Shown: positions 1 to 10,311 of the stretch, one piece after another
How positions within the stretch are numbered: position 1 is the first letter of the stretch
Layout: the number at the start of each line of letters is the position of its first letter
DNA from: Schistosoma mansoni
Lineage: Eukaryota; Platyhelminthes; Trematoda; Strigeidida; Schistosomatidae
Length of the DNA: 64,000 nt
Assembly (NCBI RefSeq): GCF_000237925.1
Contig: NC_031498.1
Coordinates: 8,432,717-8,496,716 of the forward strand
Direction of reading: 5' to 3'
Notes under the pieces: generated by a model
The model's database searches: none
The model's input: the letters and a program-made list of their open reading frames with translations, nothing else
Told to the model about the DNA's origin: nothing
Translations under genes and position numbers: made by a program

Positions 1-223
1 TATGGATAAGCTAATTACAGAAGATAAATTCCAGTTTGTCGGATTATTAACAGCTTTAATTCTGTCAAACTGTAATGTAGTGTCCGGTTGTACTGATTTA
101 CATAGTACAAACCGCGAATTATTCTTTGTACCTTCAACAATTAATTGCGAAGATCCGCAATCGTATTGTAAATGTAAGAAGAATTCCTCATGCTTTTACG
201 TGCAGTTTGTACAATTGGACGAG
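1..223 (+). CDS. Unknown host gene, exon 1 (partial at left edge)
   Basis: An open frame from the ATG at 2 runs to a clean donor (GAG then GTAAGA at 224), ending in phase 0. The 74 residues start with MDKLITEDKFQF, followed by a moderately hydrophobic stretch (VGLLTALILSNC) and then a cysteine-rich part with six Cys between about residues 30 and 65. The hydrophobic stretch is short and does not make a convincing membrane segment. The frame may continue upstream of the window, so the start is not secure. The next exon, at 1201, enters in phase 0, so the two join in frame. I do not recognise the family. The exon call rests on the donor, the phase match and an open frame in AT-rich DNA where stops are frequent. 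Confidence 0.55.
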
Positions 224-1200
224 GTAAGATAATTTATCGCTAGCCTATTGATATATTTTTGTTGTATAGGGATTGATCCTGTACATGTCAGTATATACAG
301 AGACATTATTTAGCCATCGTTTTTTTTATTCAATAGAGTCCATACTATAGTTTCGTAAACAAATACTCTCTCATATAAATATATACGAGAAAAGTTAAAG
401 AAATTACCCCTATTGTTTTATTCACTAAGAATACTTCATGAATTCTGGAATATGTTACTTAAGCTCTGTGTTAAAAAATTTATCTGAATTCAGTTTGTGT
501 GGTATCTTTGGTCATGAATGTTGATATATTAGAGTAGACCCATGTTTTCTATATTCCCAAATAATTATTTGAAAATATCTATATTAAATAAATTAATTAG
601 TCGCCTACCCACATTGGTTCCTTATAAAGCCTATTTTTATGGGAGTACTTTTGATATCTCAGCCATATGGAATACACCAACCTCATATGGTTATTGAAAT
701 AATAATTATGCCGTTCTGTGTCACTACGAATACGACATTTCTCCCAATATGTCTTTTGTTATTTATTTCATTGTTCAGTGCAGGGTATTCTAACTGATTT
801 CTAAATTTAACTTCAGTGACGCCTTTTTGTCTCTGATTCACTTTATTGATGCGTTACCTACCAATCTCTATGGATTCCACTGCTAACCACCATCCATCTC
901 TGCCTATAATGCTTGTGACTTAAGGCGATATCGAGGCAATACGCACAGTATGCACATATACCAATAAGAGACTGACGAATTAGAGTCCTAAACATCAATG
1001 GGAAGATTCAGGCAAACAATACCAAGTGAATTCTACTCTATGTTAACTGTTTAAATAAATGTTTAGTTCACAGCCTGTAAATAATAAAAGCAATATGGTT
1101 AGTATTCTATCCTACGTCACAGAATATTTTAGGTTACTACACCTATTTTGGTTAATATTTGTTACATTGTATTTAGTTATATATATTATTACATTCCTAG

Positions 1201-1705
1201 GTTATTGAATCCGTTTTATGCCAGTCTCCTACGTTCTCAACGGCTTATAGTCCTCGTGCCCTACTTATCCACTATTCTTCATCTTCCTGGTCTGAAGTTG
1301 GAATCGATATTGAAAATTCACTCAGTAAACTTTGCTCTGCATTTAATTTAAATACTTTTAGTGAATACAAATTCATTCCAGTGATTTTACTTGTCGCGTT
1401 TCACTCAGGATCTTCTCAACAAATCCCTGTAGAAGCTGAAGGCATCGTTCATGGGTTAAAACTTATTCAACGCTTAGCACAAGACTATAGTTGCCCACTT
1501 CTTTTATCACCATCAGAATACGAACCAGTGAAAGTCCAATTTAGAAAAAACTCAATCTCTTCTGGTGTGTCTACAGAATGTGAAAGTGACCACACAAATA
1601 GTTTTTTTCATCTCAACATGTGCGAAAATATTCAGTCTATAAAAGATAGTGCAAAATTTTCATTGGGCTTTTTGTCAGTGTCTCGGTCGGATGATGTAAG
1701 AGCTG
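1201..1705 (+). CDS. Unknown host gene, exon 2
   Basis: The exon follows a pyrimidine-rich acceptor ending CCTAG at 1200. It is open for 168 codons plus one base, starting VIESVLCQSPTF and including a blocky hydrophobic part (KFIPVILLVAFHSG) and a region ending EYEPVKVQFRKNS that looks like folded domain sequence. Two donors compete: GTAAGA at 1696 (phase 0) and GTGCGT at 1706 (phase 1). Only the second keeps the frame into the next exon at 2596, giving DDVRAELYKRVFEG across the junction, so I chose 1705 although its donor matches the consensus less well. An unseen small exon between the two is the alternative. No family recognised. Confidence 0.55.
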
Positions 1706-2129
1706 GTGCGTTTTCCGTCATTCTTTTGTCTTTATGATCGTTTGAATATTTTTATAGCGGTAATCAAATAAATATTTTTGTTTAACGTATATGCTCATGG
1801 ATTCTCTGTAAACAAATCAGACAGAATTGTGATCACCATTCACCCTCAAATAAATATCTAAACTATATTCAATAATATAAGTTTTCTTTACAATTTTAAG
1901 ATGAATGTACTTATCCTAACAATTACTAGGATCCTACACTCGTTGATTTTTAAAAACCTTACTTCCTAGTACATGCATGTTCAATCAGTCGAATCTCACC
2001 ATTTCACTATACTATCAAAGTTTTGGAAGTGATTGACAGTGCTTTCACTGTTATATACTAAGTAACACTGGGAAGTTGTTCGAACTGACTAATGTGTTTC
2101 GGGACATGCTCGGTTGCATTCGTTGATTT

Positions 2130-2325
2130 TTTAGTTGAGATCATGAATCGACCAATGTTAGACGACCATTAAAAACTTGGAAACACTGGAAGGCCGTTTC
2201 GTCCTAGTGTAAAACTCAGCAGTGCACATCCACAGCTCCGCACGCGGGTACGCACTGCAGGGGAGTCCCATACTAGAACGAAACGGCCGTCCAGTGCTTC
2301 CAGGTTTTCAATAGTGGTCTAATAT
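2130..2325. repeat. Inverted pair of decayed hammerhead SINE ends
   Basis: Two copies of the 3' ribozyme end of the Sm-alpha-type SINE lie back to back. The left copy (about 2155-2235) reads on the minus strand and the right copy (about 2250-2322) on the plus strand; both keep ACGAAACGGCC. In the right copy the CTGANGA core reads CAGGGGA. In the left copy the core and stem II are disrupted and the cleavage triplet is changed. Both are therefore expected to be inactive ribozyme fossils. The right copy runs straight into an (AT)n tract. Confidence 0.7.
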
Positions 2326-2346
2326 ATATATATATATATATATATA
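2322..2346. repeat. (AT)n microsatellite
   Basis: About 12 uninterrupted TA dinucleotides directly after the SINE end GGTCTAA; probably the expanded tail or target site of that insertion. Confidence 0.9.
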
Positions 2347-2595
2347 AACTGTCATTCTGAACGTCCGTTTTAGTTTCTTTTGTTCTAACACCTAACACTG
2401 GCAACTCAGAAAGGTATTCAGGATATCCATCTTGTAAACACTGTCTGCTCAAAACTAGCATCCCTCTTGTACATATTAAGATCTAAATGAGTCTGCTGGA
2501 TCTTGTATGTACTGGTTTTATATATTTCGAAAAAGCTGTTGATTTTGCGTTATTTGTATTGAGTCTGTTTTCTTTTTTTGTCTACTCTTTCAAAG

Positions 2596-2987
2596 AACTG
2601 TACAAACGCGTTTTTGAAGGAGAATTCAGCGGTTGGTACTCTAGTTTCGAAATGACTAAAAATCTTTCTGATAACTCAGTTTGTCCTAACATCATTGCCA
2701 ACAATAATGATAATAATAATTTCTCAAATACATATACATCAAAATTTTCAACATCCTCAAAAAGTCACATCGAGAAACCACAAGTTGCACTTTATTCTCA
2801 AAATGTAAACTCTGTCTGTTCATCAGTTCTCCATAATCCACCAAACGATGTGATTACACTTCCTTGGCTTCCTGTTAGTCCAACCGATGCATTTAGTTTC
2901 CAAAGTTCGAGGTCACTTCCAACTACTACTCACGCAAATATTATTCGGAAACTTGACAACCATAGGCAATTGTCTCGATCGAATATA
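2596..2987 (+). CDS. Unknown host gene, exon 3
   Basis: A long pyrimidine tract ends at acceptor CAAAG (2595) and a strong GTAAGT donor starts at 2988 (phase 0 out). The translated part begins ELYKRVFEGEFSGWYSSFEM and then turns into low-complexity Asn/Ser/Thr-rich sequence with an Asn run near 2700-2720. It contains PWLPVSPTDAF, possibly a short linear motif in a disordered region. The change from ordered-looking to disordered sequence suggests a regulatory or scaffold protein, but no function can be named. Phase 0 out fits exon 6338-6520 directly. Confidence 0.55.
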
Positions 2988-3358
2988 GTAAGTTAACCTA
3001 AATGTATCCATTTACTATTATTAGATTGCCTGTTTATCCTCGAATAAGCTGTGATAATAAATCCTATTGTCTTACTTCTCCTTTTTGTATTTTTAATCAT
3101 CCATTTAAATGTTTTTGTAATTTATAATTTTTTTGACGATTTCAATTCAATAGAATTTAAGAACTTCACAATATAATATTTTTGTGCACAAAGTCTGTTT
3201 ATATGTTGTATGGTATCGTATTACTTACTTGTCTTGAGATCATTTTATCTTATTACTTGATATTATTTGAAAACTAGTGGATTTCATTCTATCAGTTATT
3301 ATCTAGATAAATTATTGTAAACTTTTTATACACTTGTGGCAAGCTTTGTTATTTTCTG

Positions 3359-3425
3359 TACTGTCACGTTTATTTATTTATTTATTTATTTAAACACATA
3401 AATACTGTCATACATACTGTCACGT
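3359..3425 (-). mobile_element. 45-bp retroelement tail with 11-bp target-site duplication
   Basis: The 11-mer TACTGTCACGT occurs at 3359-3369 and again at 3415-3425. Between them lie only 45 bp, consisting of (TTTA)n and AAACACATAAATACTG. This matches the antisense 3' tail of the element at 13787-14300 (TTTAAACACATACATATTGG). It is therefore an extremely 5'-truncated reverse-transcribed insertion on the minus strand. Confidence 0.75.
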
Positions 3426-4269
3426 AGTCAAGTTAAATCACTGTTGATGGACAGGTATACTAAACAGGTTCACAACTTACTGACACATGAAAAAGGTCAG
3501 GTACTGTCAAATCACTGTAAAATGATGTTGTAAAAGCGTGAATCGTCAAATATACACCGATGTTAAACAGAACGCCATGGTAATTGTAACATACATACTT
3601 ACCGCACAAAAGTGATCTGACAAAGAACTTTGGTGGTAAGTGATACCAAGATCAACCCTGAAAGGCTTAGTTTTCCAGAGCATTAATCTTCTTGTATATA
3701 TGATTTGTAAAAATTTAACATCAACTATAGAGGTAAAATTTGAATGTTTGTTCGAATCGATTGTTGAAATAGCAGCTAAGATTAAAAAACAATGACTTTC
3801 AACTCTAAAATAATGGTTTAAATACTTAGCTTTCGATCATTGGTCTACAGATTCGGACGTCACATACCTGCTACTTCAGTTTTGGAAACCATCTAGTTAT
3901 CACCAACACTCATTCAAAATATAAAGTACATAAAATTGAACTTGACTACTAACCTACATCAAATCTCAAATAATCATAGACCTAGTTCCTGAGAACTGTG
4001 AATCTATAATGTGAGACGTGAAATGACCAAAAGTCAGAAATCGCAAAATAGGCCTATTTTTGTACCATCCTGCAGTTCTTGTTGATTGTATTATATCTTA
4101 TTACCATTTGCTATTTTTGGATATGCGTTTTTTGTTTTTCAATGCTGTTTGTATTATTATTTTCGTCGTTTTTTATTCGCTCATAATCGTATTGATTTGA
4201 ATTTCTCTAGGTCTCACCGATATACATTTAATCCGAATCCTACTATTTTTGTCTTTCTCTCATCATTAG

Positions 4270-4357
4270 AAATGCCATTTCTATGTCATCTACTAAGTCT
4301 ACCTTCAAAGTAACTTTGTTCTCTAATGATAGTATCGTGAACAGCACAATCAAATTC
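4270..4357 (+). CDS. Possible optional exon of the same host gene
   Basis: A pyrimidine-rich tract ends in ATTAG at 4269, and a good GTAAGT donor follows at 4358. One frame is open (NAISMSSTKSTFKV...), but it needs one base from the previous exon, whereas exon 3 ends in phase 0. If spliced directly from 2987 the frame would stop within nine codons. It is therefore either joined through an unseen exon, an alternative frame-breaking exon, or not an exon. Exon 3 joins to 6338 in frame without it. Confidence 0.25.
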
Positions 4358-4599
4358 GTAAGTGTGATTCAAACACTGAATATCTGTCTAGGCCTAAATT
4401 CGCTGTTCGTGATAGTGCATGTGAAGTTTACGTAATACTGCGTGAATTTGAGTATACGTCTTAGTAAATATTAGAATTACTTTAAGAACAGTTAAGCAAT
4501 CTTTGTTCAATACATAATAGTTCTGTTTAAAGCTACTCTAGCAACAGGTTATTGTCAATTATTGTTTAAGAACAATTATCCTCTGAGATGGTTATAACA

Positions 4600-4800
4600 T
4601 GTATTACCTACCTCGACTCGCGATAATCGCTGGGGTAGGCGTGGGTTGGAAGAAAGTTGGGGGCGGCCAAATCAAGACGTGCTATTAGTCCATGAATAAG
4701 TTGCATTGATAGGCACAGACTACCTGGTTAGGCCTTGCGCAATTATTGCAACCGATTAGCAGATGTAGGAAGGATATGAATGTGACCAACTTGGTTTCGT
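4600..4800 (+). mobile_element. Diverged RTE LINE fragment, 3' end of pol
   Basis: Sequence such as GGTTGGAAGAAAGTTGGGGG and CAGACTACCTGGTTAGG corresponds to the C-terminal pol region of the RTE element at 13150-13320 (encoding GWKRVRGGQPKTW and CRLPGWGPRDYRNQW), same strand. Stops and small indels interrupt it; it is a non-coding relic. The boundary with the following antisense piece is approximate. Confidence 0.55.
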
Positions 4801-5339
4801 GTGCAGTTACGGGTATGAGGGCTAATATCACTTCCCGGCTGCCTATGCCGTGGAAGGGTATTTTATGAGGGACCTGAAAAGGAAGTTGAATTAGTGTTGG
4901 TTTTAACGACCTGGGAGCGTGACCGCAGTGCCTAAGGGACAACTGCTTGAGGTCGGTCACACACGACCTTTTTGTGGGTAGTTTTTGTGTTAGCTCCGTT
5001 CTTCAAAAAAACCTTACCGCCGGAGACGGATATCCGTGGGATAAGGCGAGGTGTGCATTTTTAGGGTCGACCTTTTCTAACCCCACCCCTCCTTGTGGGA
5101 AGGCAGCATCGCTGTCATGCTGGTTGTCTGAAGGAAACACCTTACTGCTGTCACACCTCTGTACAGTCAGCAGTACGACTTCGCCTTCGGACCTTGGGTT
5201 TGCTGCTTTTAGTCTCACCGCTCTTCAACCGACCTGTCTGGCATGGTAGGACCTCGAGGAACGATTGTTCCAGCCAGCATAGCTCGATTGCTTCATCACG
5301 ATAGGCAAGCCCGACCACCACGTCAAGGTAGCAGTAACG
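4801..5339 (-). mobile_element. RTE LINE 5' end, antisense copy
   Basis: This is the reverse complement of the first ~540 bp of the RTE element at 9660-10200. From about 4947 to 5304 the translated frames of the two copies are identical residue for residue over 100 codons, so this part is near-identical. From 4801 to 4946 the copies differ more. The 5' terminus matches at 5339 and about 9660. It ends against sense 3'-UTR sequence at about 5385. Confidence 0.85.
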
Positions 5340-5384
5340 GTAAATTTGGGATTTGAATCGACAACTGAATCTCTGCTAATGTAG

Positions 5385-5445
5385 TATGGCAACTCGAACT
5401 GATGTACGTACGTACGAAGTTCTACGTTGTGACTGACTGGATTGC
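5385..5445 (+). mobile_element. RTE LINE 3'-UTR fragment
   Basis: GTATGGCAACTCGAACTGATG and TTCTACGTTGTGACTGACTGG match the 3' end of the RTE element at 13503-13562 (GTATGGCAACTTGGACCGATG, CCTACGTTGTAGTTGACTGA). Sense orientation, downstream of the antisense 5' piece, so the locus reads sense-antisense-sense. Confidence 0.6.
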
Positions 5446-6337
5446 AAACGATTGATAGACTTTGGGTGACTTAGCTCAAAATCATTCACAATGCCACAAG
5501 TTCATTCATTCCGTGTCTTCCTTTACTTCTCACGTACAAAGTACAAGCCAGCATTTAACAGATGTAAATTACCTTTTAAAAAATCTTTTATTCAGTTAAC
5601 CCATATTTTTTTTCTCGAATTGCATCTGTGCCTAATCGTTCATATTACCAATAATGATGTTATAACCTCTACTACTTTACGATTTCTTTCGTAAATTTCT
5701 TCTCGCTTTACCAATGGGATGTGACAACTTGAACAGATTCTCACATGTCCCTAGTCCTAAGTTATGTTTGACTGACCGACTACAACTAAATTAAAATTTT
5801 AAACACTCTCCTTCATTTTTACCTTGTTGAAAACGCGTACATTTCAGCGTAAAAAACTTCCTAAAGTAGGATCGATATTACTTAGATTATATCGAATCTG
5901 TGTGATGTACATTTTTGTATGTCAATCTAATTGCTATTTCACGAATTCAGTCATAAGTTTTAGATTTTATGGATTCCATGTTTGTTTATTTGAGATAGCA
6001 CACAAAAAGATGATGTTAATTCACGTATGGCTTTTGGTATAATTCATTGTACATAGTCATTAGAAAATATTTGCATAACTTTAAAACTTTTTATAATTCG
6101 TATATTTTTCATCCTTTGTGTCATATTCATTACACAAGCTGATATTCCATTCCATATAACCCATACTTATTATCGTCTGAAAGTTTTTGGGTGCTTGCTT
6201 AAATATTCTCCATTGTTGATGTAGTTTAAATGACATTTGTTCAAGTATACTACATTACCACTGCAAAGTTATATATAGATCTTTCTTAACTGGATTACCA
6301 CTTATTTAATTTTCTGTTTAATATTTCTCTTGGAAAG

Positions 6338-6520
6338 CTCAGTTCTACAGAGTGTGGTATCCTACCATCTACATTATGTGAACAAATGTGTCAAGTGTCT
6401 CAGGCTGGTGTATTTTGTTCATTATGTCCACAGTCATATCCCACATCTGTCCCTTTACCCAGTATTAATTCTTCTGTAGAAGAGTATTACGCTGAACTTC
6501 CCAAAGTAACTCAATCTGTT
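6338..6520 (+). CDS. Unknown host gene, exon 4 (Cys-rich)
   Basis: The acceptor GGAAAG at 6337 and the donor GTAAGT at 6521 bound a 183-nt exon that starts and ends in phase 0 (61 codons). The product begins LSSTECGILPSTLCEQMCQV and has six cysteines in its first 30 residues, including a CSLCP pair. This spacing could hold a metal ion but matches no zinc finger I know. The exon length is a multiple of three, so skipping it would keep the frame. Confidence 0.6.
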
Positions 6521-6929
6521 GTAAGTATATTTTCTTCCTTCCTGACAATTTACTTTTTTTTGTGTACATGTATCAGAAAATGAATATAACCCTTAAATGT
6601 CCACGATTATTTTTATTAAACTTAGTAAAATTGTCTAATAACTGAACCGAATAGCAACAACAAGTATCCATGCGTTTTCTAAATATATCATTTATCATCA
6701 ATTAAAATCCATAATCTTTATTCAGTCTCTTAATTGTTATTGACTGAGATAATCAGATAATAAGAGTCTAGATTTTTGTCTATTAGTTTCCACTGTCAAA
6801 ATATGGTTATTTGTCCACTATATAAACAAGTTATGGAAGGATTTGTGGAGATAGTAAAATTTTCATTTTTTTAAACCACGGACTGGTATGAGTTATCAAG
6901 AGGCCGTAATCAATGGAGTTTAACGATGT

Positions 6930-7165
6930 CGGATGTGAAACAGTCATCCACCCTAGACAGCCAATGAGAGTTACGTGACATTATGAATTGGTTGAAGTTA
7001 TACATGTACATTATTTGGTCCCTGCTCAATGGTATGAAGTGTTTGGATACAATACCGAGTGTCTTGAGTTTGATTCCCAAGGTACAGGGTCGCTAATAAG
7101 CACTGTTAAGAAGTCCCGTATTAGAACGAGACAACCATCCAGTGCTTACAGGTTTTCTATGTTGA
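6930..7165 (+). repeat. Decayed Sm-alpha-type SINE with dead hammerhead
   Basis: The order of segments matches the SINE at 14922-15326: a tRNA-like part (CTCAATGGTATGAAG, TTTGATTCCC), then GCACTG, GTCCCGTATTAGAACGAGAC, CCATCCAGTGCTTACAGG and TTGATCTAG. The ribozyme core is lost: CTGANGA reads TTAAGAA and GAAAC reads GAGAC. An old copy in an intron of the host gene. Confidence 0.6.
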
Positions 7166-7585
7166 TCTAGTTAAGATGGGTTCGTGATTTGAAACTGGAA
7201 GTAGAAATAAAATTCACTAAGTGTAGATTATTCGTTGTTTTCAGTGATAATTTAACTATGCTTTTTACTGTTTGTGCTTTCTTTTGTTTTCAGATACTAA
7301 AAATTCCACTAAATTATTTTCAATGATGAAAATGATAATTTTAAGTTAGCATTTACTTTTCATTTGTTGTTTTTATGTATTAAGTTAGTAATTGGATGAT
7401 CATCGTGTTTCTCTGCCGCTTGTTGTTGTCTTCCATAACCTTTTTTGTTTGCTTGTCTTGTTCAAAAAAGTAGAGTTTCTTTCCAAGCTTGGATGTGTTT
7501 GTTGTAATGAAGTTCTATTCTGTGCGTGAATATATACATATGCTTACATGTAACATAACGATTTCCCTCTACTTTATTTATGCAG

Positions 7586-8009
7586 AATTTAGAATTGGAA
7601 TCACGTCGCCCCCATCCTAATAGACCTAAAAGACCTCATCCACATACTGATTCCGCTCATTCTCACTCACCGTCTCCGTTGTTATCCAACGAACAAAATT
7701 TATTACCAGCAACCACAGCTGTCGATCAATCGATAACTGATCTGTGTTCTAAAGATGAACTGTTCCATATTAACGATCACCAAACATTAGATAATGGTTC
7801 AACCGTTTATGCTGAAGTTAACGATGCATTTGTTTACAAAACACTCCCTTATTGTTCTTCATCAGGTTTTATTCCTACCAAACTATCCTCACATGTAGAC
7901 CATTATGAATTAACAGATTCTGTACAGCAACTCAATAATTTAACTTTGTATCCAAATCTTTCATATTCTCCTTACACCTCCAACATCTGTGATAATACCC
8001 ATGTAAATG
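7586..8009 (+). CDS. Unknown host gene, exon 5
   Basis: Acceptor TTATGCAG at 7585 with a pyrimidine-rich lead, donor GTAAGT at 8010; the exon enters in phase 0 and leaves in phase 1. It encodes NLELESRRPHPNRPKRPHPH, a basic Arg/Lys/Pro/His-rich stretch that could be a nuclear localisation signal (inference), followed by Ser/Asn/Tyr-rich disordered sequence. Phase 1 out matches the next exon exactly. No conserved domain recognised. Confidence 0.65.
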
Positions 8010-8888
8010 GTAAGTTTTCTAAACCATAACTCATTTTTCTGTTGTCCAGTTTGTGTGTAATGAGTGTATTAAACGTTTTTTCTATAACACTAACTGATTC
8101 TAGGCATCAAAAAAGCAAAACATATTGATTTTAATACTTTTTTTTAGAATCCTTCTTTACAGAATTAAAAGTTTTCATGCATATGACTATATATCTTGGT
8201 AACAGATTCGTTGGAAAGAGATCTCTTCATTAAACTTTGTTTACAATGTTCTTATAAGAATTATAAAATTACGGATGTTTGGACTCAGGACAACTCATAT
8301 CATTGTTCAAACCTACATTTTATTGTTGTCTCGACTCATTTTCTTAAGACTTTCTGAGCTGGGTTCTTTTCTCGAATTAACTACATGCCTTAGTTTGGGA
8401 AACGCTATGCATTGATATTTAGCAGCTGATATATACTCACAAAGATATCGTTAATAGGATTGATACCCCTTTGATCTGTTTTTATACTTTACTGGTGGAA
8501 TAAATAAATAATTAAGCTCCACTGTTTGTATCATTAATTAAGTAATCGATACTTTATGCTTGATTGCATCTGACACAAACGCCAGTTATTTCACACGGCT
8601 TTCTTTCAAAGCTTGCACTAGTCCTATATCCCACTTCCTTCGTGTTACTAGTACTTCAATATGATATCATGTCTCAGAGATTTCGGAAATAGTATTTTAA
8701 TTACGATATTTCTCTTCACTTAGTTCCTCATTAAGGCTCTATAATAATATGTAATTTTTACAGTTAAGAACAAAAGCAATGCCAATTAAATGGTAATTGG
8801 TCACCTTAACGCTTTTTTATTTTAAACTAATCAGTTAAAAGCTCGTCAAACGTGATTGTTTCTTTCTTTTGTCCCTACTAAAATTCAG

Positions 8889-9382
8889 GCTCCCCTGTTT
8901 TAAATAATACAAGCGAAATGCATCATTCGAATTCATCGCGTTTGAATCCATTATCAAATATCCTTTCGCAGTATAAAGTTTCTGCTGATACTTTTGGAAG
9001 AACTAGCTTGCAGTTTAATCGGAGACTTACAAACTTACCAGCTCTGCCTTCGAACGAGATTTCAATCTCAATATCAACTCATTCAGATTCAAATTTCTCG
9101 TCTCTTCCTTTTTGTTGGATGCCTACTCAAGCTATACCTTCCATTTTATGCTCCTCTTATTCCAACAATTGTTCCACCTCATTATGTTCTTGGTCTACAT
9201 GTAGACAGCACCCATTTACCGCGGTAAATTTCAATAGATTTTCGAGAGTACCAAATGTTTCAGCCTCTGACTTGCAGTATGCTCCAAACATTTTTCCTCT
9301 CAAATCTTCTACGTTTCTTGGACCTTTAACGCCCATAGAATTTCCGTGCGAATCTCTCCCAGTTTCTCAGTTGAACCAAAAA
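8889..9382 (+). CDS. Unknown host gene, exon 6
   Basis: Acceptor AATTCAG at 8888; its first two bases complete the phase-1 codon from 8009 (GGC), after which the frame is open to 9382 with a weaker donor, GTAGGA. It encodes about 165 residues rich in Ser, Asn, Pro and Leu (MHHSNSSRLNPLSNILSQ early on), predicted disordered. Phase 0 out matches the exon at 14649 across a 5.3-kb intron that holds a full RTE LINE and another retroelement. Confidence 0.65.
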
Positions 9383-9645
9383 GTAGGATTTTTTGAATAT
9401 TTTTAATTGTTCTTCTATACCTTTGTAAGTTCAGTGTGTTGAAAAAAAACCGTTTGGTTCATAAGTGATGTAGACGCCCAATTTAAGTTGTAGCTTCTGA
9501 TACTATAATTTACTCTTGAAAGGATACCAAAAGTCTTCTGTACTTTTATCGGAGCGTAAATCGGTGTTCATCCATCTCTTTAAGTTCATTTACTTGGGAA
9601 CTGTTCTCAGCCAATACGCAGATATGGTTCCTCCAATCGTACATT

Positions 9646-9657
9646 AATAGGTCTTAT
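9646..9657 (+). repeat. Target-site duplication, left copy
   Basis: AATAGGTCTTAT, identical to 13563-13574; flanks the RTE element. Confidence 0.92.
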
Positions 9658-10311
9658 CCCGATCGTTGCTGCTACCTTGACGTGGTGGTCGGGCTTGCCT
9701 ATCGTGATGAAGCAATCGAGCTATGCTGGCTGGAACAATCGTTCCTCGAGGTCCTACCATGCCAGACAGGTCGGTTGAAGAGCGGTGAGACTAAAAGCAG
9801 CAAACCCAAGGTCCGAAGGCGAAGTCGTACTGCTGACTGTACAGAGGTGTGACAGCAGTAAGGTGTTTCCTTCAGACAACCAGCATGACAGCGATGCTGC
9901 CTTCCCACAAGGAGGGGTGGGGTTAGAAAAGGTCGACCCTAAAAATGCACACCTCGCCTTATCCCACGGATATCCGTCTCCGGCGGTAAGGTTTTTTTGA
10001 AGAACGGAGCTAACACAAAAACTACCCACAAAAAGGTCGTGTGTGACCGACCTCAAGCAGTTGTCCCTTAGGCACTGCGGTCACGCTCTCAGGTCATTAA
10101 GACCACTTCTAACCCAATTTCCTTTTCAGGTACCTCTAGAAGAATCCTTCCACGGTGTGGGCAACCGGGAAGTGATAACTGCCCTCATACCTCTAACAAC
10201 ACTCAAGACCACTGTATTCATAATCAATCTCCTTCTTCACTTCCTACTATTCCTTCTACCTTGACTTTCAACACTAAACTTCCTCTCTCGGTTTCCTCCT
10301 CAAGTGTCACC
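9658..10311 (+). other. RTE element 5' leader
   Basis: Leader before the pol start. It contains two small open frames (9785-10000, 71 codons; 10043-10264, 73 codons). The first is unchanged in the antisense copy at 5003-5218, but that copy is near-identical DNA, so this is no proof of coding. Expected to hold the internal promoter of the LINE (family knowledge, not seen). Confidence 0.6.

Noticed and set aside
4086-4313. 75-codon hydrophobic open frame
   Set aside because: It overlaps pyrimidine-rich acceptor tracts; the Phe/Leu/Tyr content comes from T-rich intron sequence. Only the part after 4270, in another frame, was kept as a doubtful exon.
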